From NCBI RefSeq assembly GCF_001870465.1, contig NZ_MDGK01000040.1:1-64000 (forward strand): DNA of 64,000 nucleotides, read 5' to 3'. The stretch comes from Pseudomonas extremorientalis. GTDB lineage: Bacteria > Pseudomonadota > Gammaproteobacteria > Pseudomonadales > Pseudomonadaceae. Below are positions 1-8,094 of this stretch, one piece after another (the first letter of the stretch is position 1; every line of letters starts with the position of its first letter). Below the pieces are notes generated by a model, which saw only the letters and a list, made by a program, of their open reading frames with translations, was not told the DNA's origin and did not search any database. The position numbers and the translations under genes are program-made.

Positions 1-503
1 GGTTCGTCAAAGGCAATCACATGGGCGCCACGGGACAGCGCCTTGGCGATTTCCACCAGTTGGCGTTGCCCAAGGGAAAGCCGACCGAGCTTCTCATCCG
101 GATCGATTTCATCCGCCAGCCCCTTGAGGCAGGCCAACGCTTGCTTGCGCAACTGGCTGCGGTTGACCACCCCGAAGCGCGTCGGCAAGTGGCCGAGGAA
201 CAGGTTCTCGGCCACCGTCATTTCCGGCACCAGGTGCAGCTCCTGGTGGATCACCGCCACGCCGCTGGCAATGCTGTCGGCGGCGTTTCGGAAGGCCATG
301 GTCTGCGCGCCGATCTGCAGTGAGCCGCTGCTGGGCAGGTAGGCGCCGCCAAGGATTTTCAGCAGCGTCGACTTGCCCGCACCGTTCTCGCCCATCAACG
401 CATGCACCTCGCGCGGCCGCGCTTCAAAGCTGATCTGCGCCAGGGCTTTCACACCGGGAAACTCCTTGCCGATGCCGTTGAAACGCAAGGCCGCGCCGGT
501 CAT
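1..503 (-). CDS. araG: L-arabinose ABC transporter ATP-binding protein, 3' end cut by window edge
   Basis: The ATPase subunit that should power L-arabinose import with AraF and the permease AraH. The first 167 residues are visible. They carry a Walker A motif (GENGAGKST, residues 38-46), a Q-loop (HQE, 86-88), the ABC signature (LSLGQRQ, 142-148) and a Walker B strand ending in FDE at the window edge. Sugar ABC ATPases of this class have two such cassettes and about 500 residues, so roughly two thirds lies to the left. Its ATG overlaps the araF stop codon (ATGA), which points to translational coupling. The assignment to arabinose rests on the neighbouring AraF-type binding protein. Another monosaccharide is possible. 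Confidence 0.85.
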   Translation of the reverse strand, partial: MTGAALRFNGIGKEFPGVKALAQISFEARPREVHALMGENGAGKSTLLKILGGAYLPSSGSLQIGAQTMAFRNAADSIASGVAVIHQELHLVPEMTVAENLFLGHLPTRFGVVNRSQLRKQALACLKGLADEIDPDEKLGRLSLGQRQLVEIAKALSRGAHVIAFDE

Positions 504-1480
504 TTCCACAGCCCGATCTTGGTCAGCTCTGCCTGGAAGTTGGCGCGGGTGATCAGCGTCACTTCGTCCATCGCCGTGTATTTCGCAGGCTCCTTGCCGG
601 TGGTGACCCACTCGTACATCGCCAACGCGGTGTTGTAACCCTCGATATGCGGGCTGGGCAGCATGGAGCCGAAGAAACCGCTTTCAGCCTTTTTCAACTC
701 GCCGATGGCGTCGGTGCCATTGATGCCGATGCCGATCACGTTGGCCGCCTTGAAGCCGGCGCTTTCGGTGGCGCGTACGCCGCCGAGCACGGTGTTGTCG
801 TTCATGCCGCCGATGATCAGGTTTTTCGCGCCTGCAGGCAGTTTGACCAAGGCCGAGTTGGTCGCGTCCATGCTGCCGGGAACGTCGAGGGTCTTGAGTG
901 CGGCGGTCAGGATATGGTCTTTGGGTAGGCCGGCGTCTTCCAGGGATTTGATCGAACCATCGGTGCGCTTCTTGCCGGTGTCGAGTTCGTTATAGGTGTT
1001 GATCACCGCGTAGGTGTCCTTCCAATCCCAGCCGCGTTTTTTCGCCTCCTCCGCCATCGCGGTGCCCTGCTTCTGGCCCACTTCAAAGGCCGCCATGCCC
1101 AGGTACGGCACGTCTTCCATGAAGTTGCCCTTGGCGTCGACAAAGCGGTCATCCACAGCCATGACTTTCAAGCCATTGACCTTGGCCTTGGCCACGATGG
1201 CCGGGCCGAGGGACACGTCCGGCGGGCAGATCACAAAGCCCTTGGCACCGTTGGCGGCCAGGCTGTCGATGGCCGAGAGCGTTTTTTCACCATCGGGCAC
1301 GGCGATCTTGATCACCGTAAAGCCGTGTTCTTTGCCGGCTTTTTCGGCGAAGGCCCATTCGGTCTGGAACCAGGGTTCTTCGGCCTGCTTGACCAGGAAG
1401 CCGATCTTCACTTCTTCGGCCGATGCAAAGCCACTGAAGGCAAGGGCGAGCGCGAGGGTGCCTAGAGTCTTCTTGAACAT
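500..1480 (-). CDS. araF: Periplasmic L-arabinose-binding protein
   Basis: A 326-residue periplasmic solute-binding protein of the pentose/hexose binding family (PBP1 fold). The N-terminus MFKKTLGTLALALAFSGFASA is a clear Sec signal peptide with cleavage near residue 21. The mature part begins EEVKIGFLVKQAEEPWFQTE and continues with GGMNDNTVLGGVRATE and IGINGTDAIGELKKAE segments, all typical of AraF. The family binds L-arabinose and delivers it to AraGH. The start at MFKK has a GGTGG-rich region upstream and removes a long in-frame extension that overlaps the upstream dehydrogenase gene. It sits between the SDR gene (32-bp gap) and araG (4-bp overlap), giving an operon SDR-araF-araG. Confidence 0.88.
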   Translation of the reverse strand: MFKKTLGTLALALAFSGFASAEEVKIGFLVKQAEEPWFQTEWAFAEKAGKEHGFTVIKIAVPDGEKTLSAIDSLAANGAKGFVICPPDVSLGPAIVAKAKVNGLKVMAVDDRFVDAKGNFMEDVPYLGMAAFEVGQKQGTAMAEEAKKRGWDWKDTYAVINTYNELDTGKKRTDGSIKSLEDAGLPKDHILTAALKTLDVPGSMDATNSALVKLPAGAKNLIIGGMNDNTVLGGVRATESAGFKAANVIGIGINGTDAIGELKKAESGFFGSMLPSPHIEGYNTALAMYEWVTTGKEPAKYTAMDEVTLITRANFQAELTKIGLWK

Positions 1481-1512
1481 GAACCACCTCTTTCTTGTTA
1501 TTGGAAAACGCG

Positions 1513-2334
1513 TTAGTCGTGGTACATCACAGACCGCCCGCCATCGATCATCAGGCAGGTGGCGTTGATAAAAGGCGCCTCGTCGGTCGCCAGAAACAGC
1601 GCGGTCATCGCCACCTCGATCGGCTGGCCGATGCGCTTGGGCGGGTGCAGGTCGAACGCACGCTGGCGCTCGGCGTGGGGGTCGGGGAAACCGTTCCAGT
1701 AGTCGACATTGAGTTGGGTTTCGATGTAGCCCGGCGCGATGGCATTCACACGGATGCCCTTGGGCGCATATTCGATGCCGAGGGCGCGGGTAAGGCCAAG
1801 CAGGCCATGCTTGGCCACGGGATAGGGGAAGCAGCCGGGGATGATGTGGCTGGAATGGGTGGAGGCAATGTTGATGATGTTGCCGATGCCCTGCTCGATC
1901 ATGTGCGGCAGCACCGTGCGGCAGCCGTACCAGGCGCCGTCGAGGTCGATGGCGAAGCAGCGGCGCCAGTCTTCGTCGGTCATCTCCAGCGGGTCGCGGA
2001 ACACATTGACCCCGGCGCAATTGACCAGCACATCCACCCGGCCGAAGCGCTCGATGGCCACATTGACCAGCGCCTGCCATTGCTCCCTGGACGTGATATC
2101 GACGGGTTGCGCGTAGATCTCGGCGCCGCGTTCACGCCAGTGGGCCGCGACGTTCTCGACCTTTTCGCCCTGGATATCGGCGATGACCAGCTTCGCCTGC
2201 TGCGCCTGGAAACACGCGACGATCGCCTCGCCAATGCCCTGGGCGGCACCGGTGATGATCACCACTTTGCCTTTGAGCCGCTCGCCGTAGGTGGGCTCGG
2301 GCACGGCGGGGAGTGACAACGGTTGTGCCTGCAT
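1513..2334 (-). CDS. SDR-family sugar dehydrogenase, probably acting on L-arabinose
   Basis: A 273-residue classical short-chain dehydrogenase. It has the NAD(P)-binding glycine motif TGAAQGIG (28-35), NCAG (105-108), a catalytic Ser near 158, and the YPVAK active-site Tyr171/Lys175. The C-terminus FINATCLMIDGG is the usual SDR ending. As the first gene of the operon with araF and araG, it is a reasonable candidate for the first oxidation step of the non-phosphorylative arabinose pathway (L-arabinose 1-dehydrogenase). That substrate is inferred from context only. The start ATG at 2334 leaves a 20-residue N-terminal extension before the Rossmann fold, which is a little longer than usual. Confidence 0.8.
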   Translation of the reverse strand: MQAQPLSLPAVPEPTYGERLKGKVVIITGAAQGIGEAIVACFQAQQAKLVIADIQGEKVENVAAHWRERGAEIYAQPVDITSREQWQALVNVAIERFGRVDVLVNCAGVNVFRDPLEMTDEDWRRCFAIDLDGAWYGCRTVLPHMIEQGIGNIINIASTHSSHIIPGCFPYPVAKHGLLGLTRALGIEYAPKGIRVNAIAPGYIETQLNVDYWNGFPDPHAERQRAFDLHPPKRIGQPIEVAMTALFLATDEAPFINATCLMIDGGRSVMYHD

Positions 2335-2378
2335 CGCTTCACCTGTTTTATTTTTGGTAGTGAGTGCTGATGCAGCCG

Positions 2379-2408
2379 ACTATAAACCCATCTTTTGAAA
2401 CATCTCAA
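2379..2408 (-). promoter_or_regulatory. Sigma-70 promoter of the arabinose operon
   Basis: Reading the minus strand there is TTGAGA (2408-2403), an 18-bp spacer and TATAGT (2384-2379), about 45 bp before the SDR start codon. The -35 lies inside an imperfect dyad (TTGAAACATCTCAA on the plus strand, 2395-2408), which could be a regulator site. The promoter is inferred from consensus match only. Confidence 0.5.
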
Positions 2409-2449
2409 TATATAAATTTGCATCCCATATAGTGAGCAAAACACAAAAA

Positions 2450-2480
2450 AATGTGGGAGTAGGCAAGCCCCTCCCACATT
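2450..2480. repeat. Single REP element
   Basis: Arms AATGTGGGAG (2450-2459) and CTCCCACATT (2471-2480) surround a GCTTGCC-like core in inverted orientation. This belongs to the same repeat family as the copies at 3815, 9361, 22126, 33236 and 46769. It lies between the arabinose operon and the GNAT gene and may also act as a transcript end for the latter. Confidence 0.75.
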
Positions 2481-2491
2481 TTGATCTTCAG

Positions 2492-2971
2492 CTAGCCCAA
2501 GGCGAAATCACGCAGCGCATCGCCTTCCATGCGGTAACGCACCCACTCTTCCTGCGGCTGGGCGCCGATGGATTTATAGAAGGCAATCGCCGGTTCGTTC
2601 CAGTCCAGCACGCTCCACTCAAAGCGACCGCAACCGTTGTCGAACGCGATCTTCGCCAGGTGGCGCAAGAGCTTCTTGCCTGCGCCACCACCGCGTTGCT
2701 CCGGGTTGATGTACAGGTCTTCCAGGTACAGGCAGTTGCTGCCCAGCCATGTGGAATAGCTGAAAAAGAACACCGCAAAACCAATCGGCAAGCCATCGCG
2801 CAAACAGATCAGGCCATGGGCGGTCGCCCCTTCGCTGAACAGGCTGCGCTCGATGTCCACCACACTGGCGATCACTTCATGCCGGGCCTTCTCATACTCG
2901 GCAAGCTCGGTAATGAAAGTCAGGATCTGCGCAGCATCGCTGGGCACGGCGGGGCGAATCTCGATGGTCAT
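2492..2971 (-). CDS. GNAT-family N-acetyltransferase (diamine/spermidine acetyltransferase-like)
   Basis: A 159-residue GNAT protein. The acetyl-CoA pyrophosphate loop is seen as RGGGAGKKLLRHLA (about 94-107), preceded by the LEDLYINPEQ strand typical of the family and followed by VLDWNEPAIAFYKSIGA, which is characteristic of the SSAT-like subgroup that acetylates polyamines or thialysine. The length is typical. It is a single gene ending beside a REP element. The actual amine substrate cannot be told from the sequence. Confidence 0.82.
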   Translation of the reverse strand: MTIEIRPAVPSDAAQILTFITELAEYEKARHEVIASVVDIERSLFSEGATAHGLICLRDGLPIGFAVFFFSYSTWLGSNCLYLEDLYINPEQRGGGAGKKLLRHLAKIAFDNGCGRFEWSVLDWNEPAIAFYKSIGAQPQEEWVRYRMEGDALRDFALG

Positions 2972-3161
2972 GGGTGAGCCTTGGCAATTTCAAAGCACAC
3001 ATACTAAGGCGCTTTCGTGACGAGTTGCAGCGCATTTTCGTGGTCAATGGCACACAAAATCTTACAGGTGACACAAGACCGTTCGTCGCCATCAAGGCAC
3101 GAACGTAGAACACCGGCGGACCAATAGAGGGTAAGGACATTCATCATATGGAGACACCCTC

Positions 3162-3494
3162 ATGAAGCATTCCAAGTTTGCTGCCCTCGCCCTGGCTGGC
3201 CTGTTGTCTTCGGTTTCGCTGAGCGGTTTTGCAGCCACCTCCTCTACCGGCCCGACCAATCCGGACGCCACCACCGAGTCCCAGAAATCCATGGGCACCG
3301 GCCTGGACACCAATGGCGGCGCAGTCATTGACAATACCAATGCCGCCGACCCGCACACCCAGGGTCATGACACTCAACGCCAGGCGCCAGCCGCCGTCGG
3401 CAACGGCAAAATGGGTCCATCGATCAATGAACCCAAGATCAATAAGGGCGATGACTCGAACCTGCCCGGCGCTCCGAAACAACCTGCGCCCTGA
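3162..3494 (+). CDS. Small exported protein of unknown function
   Basis: A 110-residue protein with a signal peptide (MKHSKFAALALAGLLSSVSLSGFAA, cleavage near residue 25). The mature part is hydrophilic, low-complexity and rich in Gly, Pro, Asn, Asp and Thr, without cysteines or recognisable domains. It is probably a disordered periplasmic protein. An SD-like GGAG lies 8 bp before the ATG. It is followed 51 bp later by another small gene on the same strand. I do not recognise a family. Confidence 0.7.
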   Translation: MKHSKFAALALAGLLSSVSLSGFAATSSTGPTNPDATTESQKSMGTGLDTNGGAVIDNTNAADPHTQGHDTQRQAPAAVGNGKMGPSINEPKINKGDDSNLPGAPKQPAP

Positions 3495-3545
3495 TCCAAC
3501 CAACGCCTGACGAACACCCGATCATTTCCCAGTGAAGAGGTACGC

Positions 3546-3812
3546 ATGAACGTCGACAAAGACCTTGAAAAAGAAGTCCTGACCCGCCTGCTGCACGCTC
3601 ACCCTCAAGGGCTGGGCAAGGAGGTGTTGGATAACTACCGCGGAGAAAAAGTCGTCGCCAGTGCGTTGGCGTTCCTGCAGGATCGCGGCCTGATCAAGGA
3701 TGGGCATGTGACCACTGACGCCGCCGGTGAGTATGCGTTGAACCTGCCGATCAAGCTGACGGCGTCGGGTGTGGATGAGGCGCGCAAGCTGGAGTCTGAA
3801 ACGAGCCAGTAG
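3546..3812 (+). CDS. Small hypothetical protein, possibly winged-helix fold
   Basis: An 88-residue cytosolic protein, with a good ribosome site (GAAGAGG, 5 bp before ATG). The pattern of a helix (LEKEVLTRLLHAHP), a turn, a second helix (EKVVASALAFLQDRGLI) and a beta-like hairpin (KDGHVTTDAAGEYALN) resembles a small winged helix, but a DNA-binding role is inference. It is probably co-transcribed with the exported protein upstream and converges on the PfkB kinase gene across a REP element. Confidence 0.68.
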   Translation: MNVDKDLEKEVLTRLLHAHPQGLGKEVLDNYRGEKVVASALAFLQDRGLIKDGHVTTDAAGEYALNLPIKLTASGVDEARKLESETSQ

Positions 3813-3814
3813 CC

Positions 3815-3853
3815 TCAAATGTTGGAGGGGGCTTGCCCCCTCCACATTTTTTG
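3815..3853. repeat. Single REP element between convergent genes
   Basis: CAAATGTTGGAGGGGGC, TT, GCCCCCTCCACATTTTTTG forms a near-perfect hairpin followed by a T-run. It probably also serves as the transcription terminator for the rightward gene ending at 3812. Confidence 0.75.
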
Positions 3854-3861
3854 ACCCTACC

Positions 3862-4779
3862 CTATTCCCGCAGCAAGGCGTCGACTTCTGCGCTGCCAGG
3901 CGATGTAGCCGGCCCCCAGCGTGTCACGGCCAGCGCTGCTGCTGCGTTCGCCCGGCGCGCTGCCTGGGCAGGTGCCAGGCCATCGGCCAACCCTGCAATA
4001 AACACCCCGGCGTGGGCATCCCCTGCGCCATTGCTGTCCACCGCCGTCACCTTGAACCCCGGCACATGCTCCGCCTGGCCATTGCGGCTCACCCAGCAGC
4101 CATTCGGCCCATCCCGCACCACCAGTAAGGCATCGCCGGGCAGATGACGGCTCAGGTCGACCAGCGCCTCTGCAACCGTTTCCGCCCCTGTAAATGCCAG
4201 TGCTTCAGGGCCGTTACTGGTCCAGATATCGATACGCGGCAACAGCGCCACCATCAGCGCCGAATCCGGTGCCTTCACCAACGGCCCCGGGTCGAACACC
4301 ACCTGGATATCGCGAGGCAGGGCCAGTAACCAGTCGAGCAGAGCCTGCGCCTTGCCTTCCAGCAACAGGCTGTAGCCACTCACATACACATAATCGTCCG
4401 CCTGTGGAACCACCCGCGCCAGGTCGTCGGTGCTCAACTCGCCTTCAGCACCGATATGGGAAATGAACGTGCGCTCGGTGGTGGCCTCGGTCAGCGATAC
4501 ACACAAACCGGTATCTTTATCCGTGCTGGCGGCTTGGGCGATTTCGACACCTTCCGCCTGCATCGCCGCGCGTGCCAGGTCGCCGAAGCGCCCGTTGCCG
4601 TGACGGCCCAGGTAGACCACCGCCAACCCATTGCGCCGCGCAGCCGCCATCACGTTGAAGCCACCGCCGGCTTCGAAACTGGCCGATTGCGCCAGCACGT
4701 CGCCGCCGGTTGCGGGCAAGGTATCGAGGGCCATGACCAGGTCGACGATGACCTGGCCGGTGTGCAGCAATCTAGACAT
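3862..4779 (-). CDS. PfkB-family carbohydrate/nucleoside kinase (YegV-like)
   Basis: A 305-residue ribokinase-family (PfkB) kinase. The N-terminal signature AGGGFNVMAAA (37-47) and the C-terminal DSNGAGDAHAGVF (248-260) with catalytic base Asp254 are present. Such enzymes phosphorylate free sugars or nucleosides using ATP. It is the last gene of a leftward operon with a GntR regulator, an ADP-ribosylglycohydrolase-family protein and an NCS1 permease. E. coli has the same combination as yegU (hydrolase), yegV (kinase) and yegW (GntR). Its start overlaps the end of the permease gene by 8 bp. The substrate is unknown. Ribose or a nucleoside released from an imported N-glycoside is the contextual guess. 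Confidence 0.85.
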   Translation of the reverse strand: MSRLLHTGQVIVDLVMALDTLPATGGDVLAQSASFEAGGGFNVMAAARRNGLAVVYLGRHGNGRFGDLARAAMQAEGVEIAQAASTDKDTGLCVSLTEATTERTFISHIGAEGELSTDDLARVVPQADDYVYVSGYSLLLEGKAQALLDWLLALPRDIQVVFDPGPLVKAPDSALMVALLPRIDIWTSNGPEALAFTGAETVAEALVDLSRHLPGDALLVVRDGPNGCWVSRNGQAEHVPGFKVTAVDSNGAGDAHAGVFIAGLADGLAPAQAARRANAAAALAVTRWGPATSPGSAEVDALLRE

Positions 4780-6238
4780 TAGGGCTCTCGACTAAAGCCG
4801 GGCGACGGTCAGCCGCACCGCCCAGCACCGCATAAATCCCGCCGGCCACCAGGAAGGTGACGATCCAGCCCAGGCCGTTGTGGCCCAGCCAGGAGTCGGA
4901 CAAAGGCCCGGCGAACCAGATGTTCTCGGCGGTGGTGCCGATGGTGGTGAAGCTGAAGCCCAGCACGATCGCCACGGCCCAGGCACCGAAGGCACGCCAC
5001 TCCACACCGCCGCGATACCAGTAGGCGCTGCTTGGGCTCACGTCCAGCAGGTCCTTGGCGCTGTAGTAGTGACGGTGGATCAGGTCGACCACAAAGATGC
5101 CGACCCATGCCGTGATCGGCACCGCCAGCAAAGAGATGAACGTGATGAACGGGCCGTAGAAACTGTCGGCGATCAGCATGAAGTAGATGGAGCCGGCGAA
5201 GATCGCCACGATATCGACGATCACCGCATGCACGCGCTTGACCTTCAATCCGAGGGTCAGCGTGGTGAGGCCCGCCGAGTACACCGACAGGTTGTTGGAC
5301 AGCAGCAACCCACCGAACGCGGTGATCAGGTATGGCACGGCCATCCAGGTCGGCAGCATGTCGCGGATCGCGACGATCGGGTCGGTGGCCGAAGCCAGGT
5401 CATTGTTGCCCACCGACAACAGGCCGCCGAGGGTGATCAACAGCACCAGCGGAATGCCCGCACCGAACGCCGCCGACGCCACCAGGCGCACCGCCTTGAC
5501 GCTGCGGTGCTGGTAGCGCGACATGTCCGCGCCGGCGTTGGCCCAGCCGATACCCGTGCCGGCGGCCATGGTGCCGATGCCGATGATCATCGCGCTCAAC
5601 GGTGCCGGGGTAGCGTTGAACACCGCGCTCCAGTCGATCGTGGCGCAGAGGAAGCCGCCGACCAGGATGTTCAACGCGCCGAACACGTAGGTGGCCCACT
5701 TCTGGATCACCAGCAAGGTGGCGTGGCCCAGCCCGGATACCGATAAGGTCAGCAGCACGAAGATGGCGATGAAGACCAGGGTGAGCACCGGTGCGCTTTT
5801 GGCTTCGACCGGCGAGCCGAACAGGATCGAGCACAACGACAGCAGCACAAAGGCCGCCGTGGTGGTGTTGACGGTTTCCCAGCCCAGGCGCGACATCAGC
5901 GACACCAGGGTCGGGCCGATATTGCCGCGCACACCGAAGATGGCGCGGGACAGCGTCAGGCTGGGCGCACGGCCGCGACGGCCGGCGATGGAGATGACGC
6001 CGACCACCGCAAAGGAGCCGGCGGCGCCGAGGATCGCCACGATGATGGCCTGCCAGATCGCCAGGCCGCGAAACGCGACCAGCGTGGCGCCGAGCGGCAA
6101 GCCGAGGATGCTGATATTGGCCGCGAACCACACCCAGAACAGTTGCAGCGGGTGGCCGTTGCACTCGCCTTCCGGGACCGGTTCGATGCCGCGTGTTTCC
6201 AATTGCCCGGCGCTTTGACCGGAAGATGTACTGCTCAT
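4772..6238 (-). CDS. NCS1-family cytosine/purine/nucleoside-type permease
   Basis: A 488-residue inner-membrane transporter with about 12 hydrophobic segments. The NCS1 hallmarks are clear: WFAANISILGLPLGA at the first helix, RAIFGVRGNIGPTLVSLMSRLGWE, and SRYQHRSVKA after a long helix. The start at 6238 is preceded by GGAGCACC (SD) and is more credible than the long upstream extension, which has no membrane or signal character. NCS1 members import nucleobases, nucleosides, hydantoins or thiamine. In this operon it replaces the MFS-type YegT of E. coli. The substrate is likely a nucleoside or base whose N-glycosidic bond is then split by the next enzyme. Confidence 0.85.
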   Translation of the reverse strand: MSSTSSGQSAGQLETRGIEPVPEGECNGHPLQLFWVWFAANISILGLPLGATLVAFRGLAIWQAIIVAILGAAGSFAVVGVISIAGRRGRAPSLTLSRAIFGVRGNIGPTLVSLMSRLGWETVNTTTAAFVLLSLCSILFGSPVEAKSAPVLTLVFIAIFVLLTLSVSGLGHATLLVIQKWATYVFGALNILVGGFLCATIDWSAVFNATPAPLSAMIIGIGTMAAGTGIGWANAGADMSRYQHRSVKAVRLVASAAFGAGIPLVLLITLGGLLSVGNNDLASATDPIVAIRDMLPTWMAVPYLITAFGGLLLSNNLSVYSAGLTTLTLGLKVKRVHAVIVDIVAIFAGSIYFMLIADSFYGPFITFISLLAVPITAWVGIFVVDLIHRHYYSAKDLLDVSPSSAYWYRGGVEWRAFGAWAVAIVLGFSFTTIGTTAENIWFAGPLSDSWLGHNGLGWIVTFLVAGGIYAVLGGAADRRPALVESPNV

Positions 6239-6312
6239 GAGGGGGTGCTCCAAGTGCCTGTATTGTTGTGGTTGTGGCAGGTATACAAAGCGAATCTTCC
6301 GGTCGTCCTGAC

Positions 6313-7314
6313 TCAGCGCATTTTCAACAGCTCTTGAACCAGCGATTGCAGATCCAGGCCATTGACCTGCTTGACCTGTTCGATCATCGCCTCGGGCCAG
6401 CACTGCATGCCCAGGCACGCGCCGAGCATGGCGCCGAGAATCGCCGCGATGGTGTCAGTGTCGCCGCCAAGGCTGGCCGCCAGGCACAACGCCTCGAAGG
6501 CATTCATTTCGCCCACCGCCACTTGCTGGGCCAGGGCGAACGACACCACCACCGACTCCTGGGACGCGACGGAGGTGCCGATCAATTCGTACAACAGGTC
6601 CGCGAACAGGGCCTTGTCACCGCTGCCGACGCTCAAGGTCCGCGCCCAACTGATGCGCGTGGAAATCCGCCCACCAGCGATCCAGTGACCATGGCCTTCG
6701 GCCTGCTGGGCAACCTGGGTGCCGATGTTCAACGCTTCGCCCAGGTCCACGCCGTTGATGCCGGCCGAAACCACCGCCGCCACCGCCGCCGCGCTGGAAA
6801 TACCCAGGGTGGTGTTGTGGGTGACCTGGCAGGCCTGGATCACCGCCTTGATAAACTGCGCCGGGTCGCTGACATCGGCGGCAATCCCCACTGGCGTGAT
6901 GCGCATCGCGGCGCCGTTGGTGGTGCCGTAGCGGCCGGACTCTTCCGGGGTGTGGCCGGCGAGGATCATGTCGATTGCACGCTTGGTGGAGGGGCCGAGC
7001 AAATCCTGCGAGCCCTTGGCACGCATCACCGCTTCCCAGTCGATCAGGCGCTGGGCAAGCACAGTGGGTTCGATCTTGCCTCGGCCTTCCACCAGCAACT
7101 CGCCCACCAGGATGGCCTGTTCGGTGTCATCGGTAATGGAGCCGGCGGGCATGTTCGGTGCGATGGGCTGGTCGGCATCGGCGTTTTCCAGGCCGGTGAT
7201 GGCACCGAAACGCGCACGCACCTGTTCGCGGCTCAAGGACTGGGTCGGCATGCCCAGGGCATCGCCCAAGGCCAGGCCATAGAACGCGCCGAGGGCGCGA
7301 TTGAGCGGGGTCAT
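6313..7314 (-). CDS. ADP-ribosylglycohydrolase (DraG/YegU) family protein
   Basis: A 333-residue all-alpha ADP-ribosylglycohydrolase fold protein. The two metal-binding motifs are intact: GDALG with TDDTE (61-65) and GGDTDT (283-288). DraG-type enzymes cleave N-glycosidic bonds of ADP-ribosyl groups with Mg2+ or Mn2+. The YegU subgroup sits with a sugar kinase and a transporter, which suggests small nucleoside-like substrates rather than modified proteins. That is inference. Its ATG overlaps the stop of the GntR gene (ATGA) and the permease follows after 74 bp, so all four genes look like one operon. Confidence 0.85.
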   Translation of the reverse strand: MTPLNRALGAFYGLALGDALGMPTQSLSREQVRARFGAITGLENADADQPIAPNMPAGSITDDTEQAILVGELLVEGRGKIEPTVLAQRLIDWEAVMRAKGSQDLLGPSTKRAIDMILAGHTPEESGRYGTTNGAAMRITPVGIAADVSDPAQFIKAVIQACQVTHNTTLGISSAAAVAAVVSAGINGVDLGEALNIGTQVAQQAEGHGHWIAGGRISTRISWARTLSVGSGDKALFADLLYELIGTSVASQESVVVSFALAQQVAVGEMNAFEALCLAASLGGDTDTIAAILGAMLGACLGMQCWPEAMIEQVKQVNGLDLQSLVQELLKMR

Positions 7315-8024
7315 TTCGAGTTTCCAAATTGCAGGTGCAGGCGAAAGTGCAGAGGGTCGAGCAAGCTTTCGACATACTCCATGAAACGTTCGCGACGGTC
7401 GTAGGTGGTACGCGAAGCCTTGAGGAACACCGTACCGGCTGGGCGGCCAAGCAACTCGGCGTCTTCATCGCTGAGGGGCTCGGCACCGATCCATTGGTCC
7501 CCTTCGGCGCCGACATATCCGTAGGCGGCCAGGGTGATGGTCAGGGAATTATCGATCAGGCCTACTCTTGGCAGGCCCTCCAGGCCTCCGGAAGCGGGCA
7601 TCAGCGAGCGTTCCAGGGACACGGCAGTGCCATCGGTAGTGCGACGACGGCGGTCGAGGGCAATGAATTGGTCGCTGCCGAAACGGCTGAGCAGGTCCGG
7701 GCGGGTCACCGCTTCCAGGCGCAGGATATCGGCGTTGACCTTCGCACCGGTGTCCGCCAGGGCTTGGGCCCAGCCACTGCGCTGGTCGAGCACCATGCCG
7801 TCAAAGGTCACGATGGAGCCGACGCCGCTCTGGGTCGCGATGTAGTTGCGCCGCTTGAGTTCGGCCAGGGCCTCGCGCAGGGTGCCGCGGCTCACCGCGA
7901 ACTCCTCGGCCAATTGATGCTCGCCCGGCAGCAGGAAACCGTCGGCCATCACCCCACCCTCGATACGGCGGATGAGCTCGTCGACGACGCGTTTTTTCTT
8001 ATCAAATCGAACATGTCTAATCAT
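7311..8024 (-). CDS. GntR/HutC-family transcriptional regulator (YegW-like)
   Basis: A 237-residue regulator with an N-terminal winged helix-turn-helix (about 5-70; LPGEHQLAEEFAVSRGTLREALAEL) and a C-terminal UTRA ligand-binding domain (about 85-235). It is the first gene of its operon and probably responds to the imported substrate or a breakdown product. I chose ATG at 8024; a TTG two codons upstream is possible. A 40-bp dyad is centred on the start codon, which suggests autoregulation. No good ribosome site is seen before either start. Confidence 0.85.
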   Translation of the reverse strand: MIRHVRFDKKKRVVDELIRRIEGGVMADGFLLPGEHQLAEEFAVSRGTLREALAELKRRNYIATQSGVGSIVTFDGMVLDQRSGWAQALADTGAKVNADILRLEAVTRPDLLSRFGSDQFIALDRRRRTTDGTAVSLERSLMPASGGLEGLPRVGLIDNSLTITLAAYGYVGAEGDQWIGAEPLSDEDAELLGRPAGTVFLKASRTTYDRRERFMEYVESLLDPLHFRLHLQFGNSK

Positions 8025-8038
8025 GTACAAATTGATAA
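7999..8038. promoter_or_regulatory. Candidate GntR operator centred on the regulator's own start codon
   Basis: Two nested inverted repeats share one centre (8018.5): outer arms TTATCAA (7999-8005) and TTGATAA (8032-8038), inner arms ACATG (8011-8015) and CATGT (8022-8026). The site covers the start codon of the GntR gene. Binding by that regulator is inferred. Confidence 0.5.
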
Positions 8039-8094
8039 CGCAAAGCGCCCATGTGCAGCAAGCGAATTATTTCAGGGAGATGATAAAACCGGCG

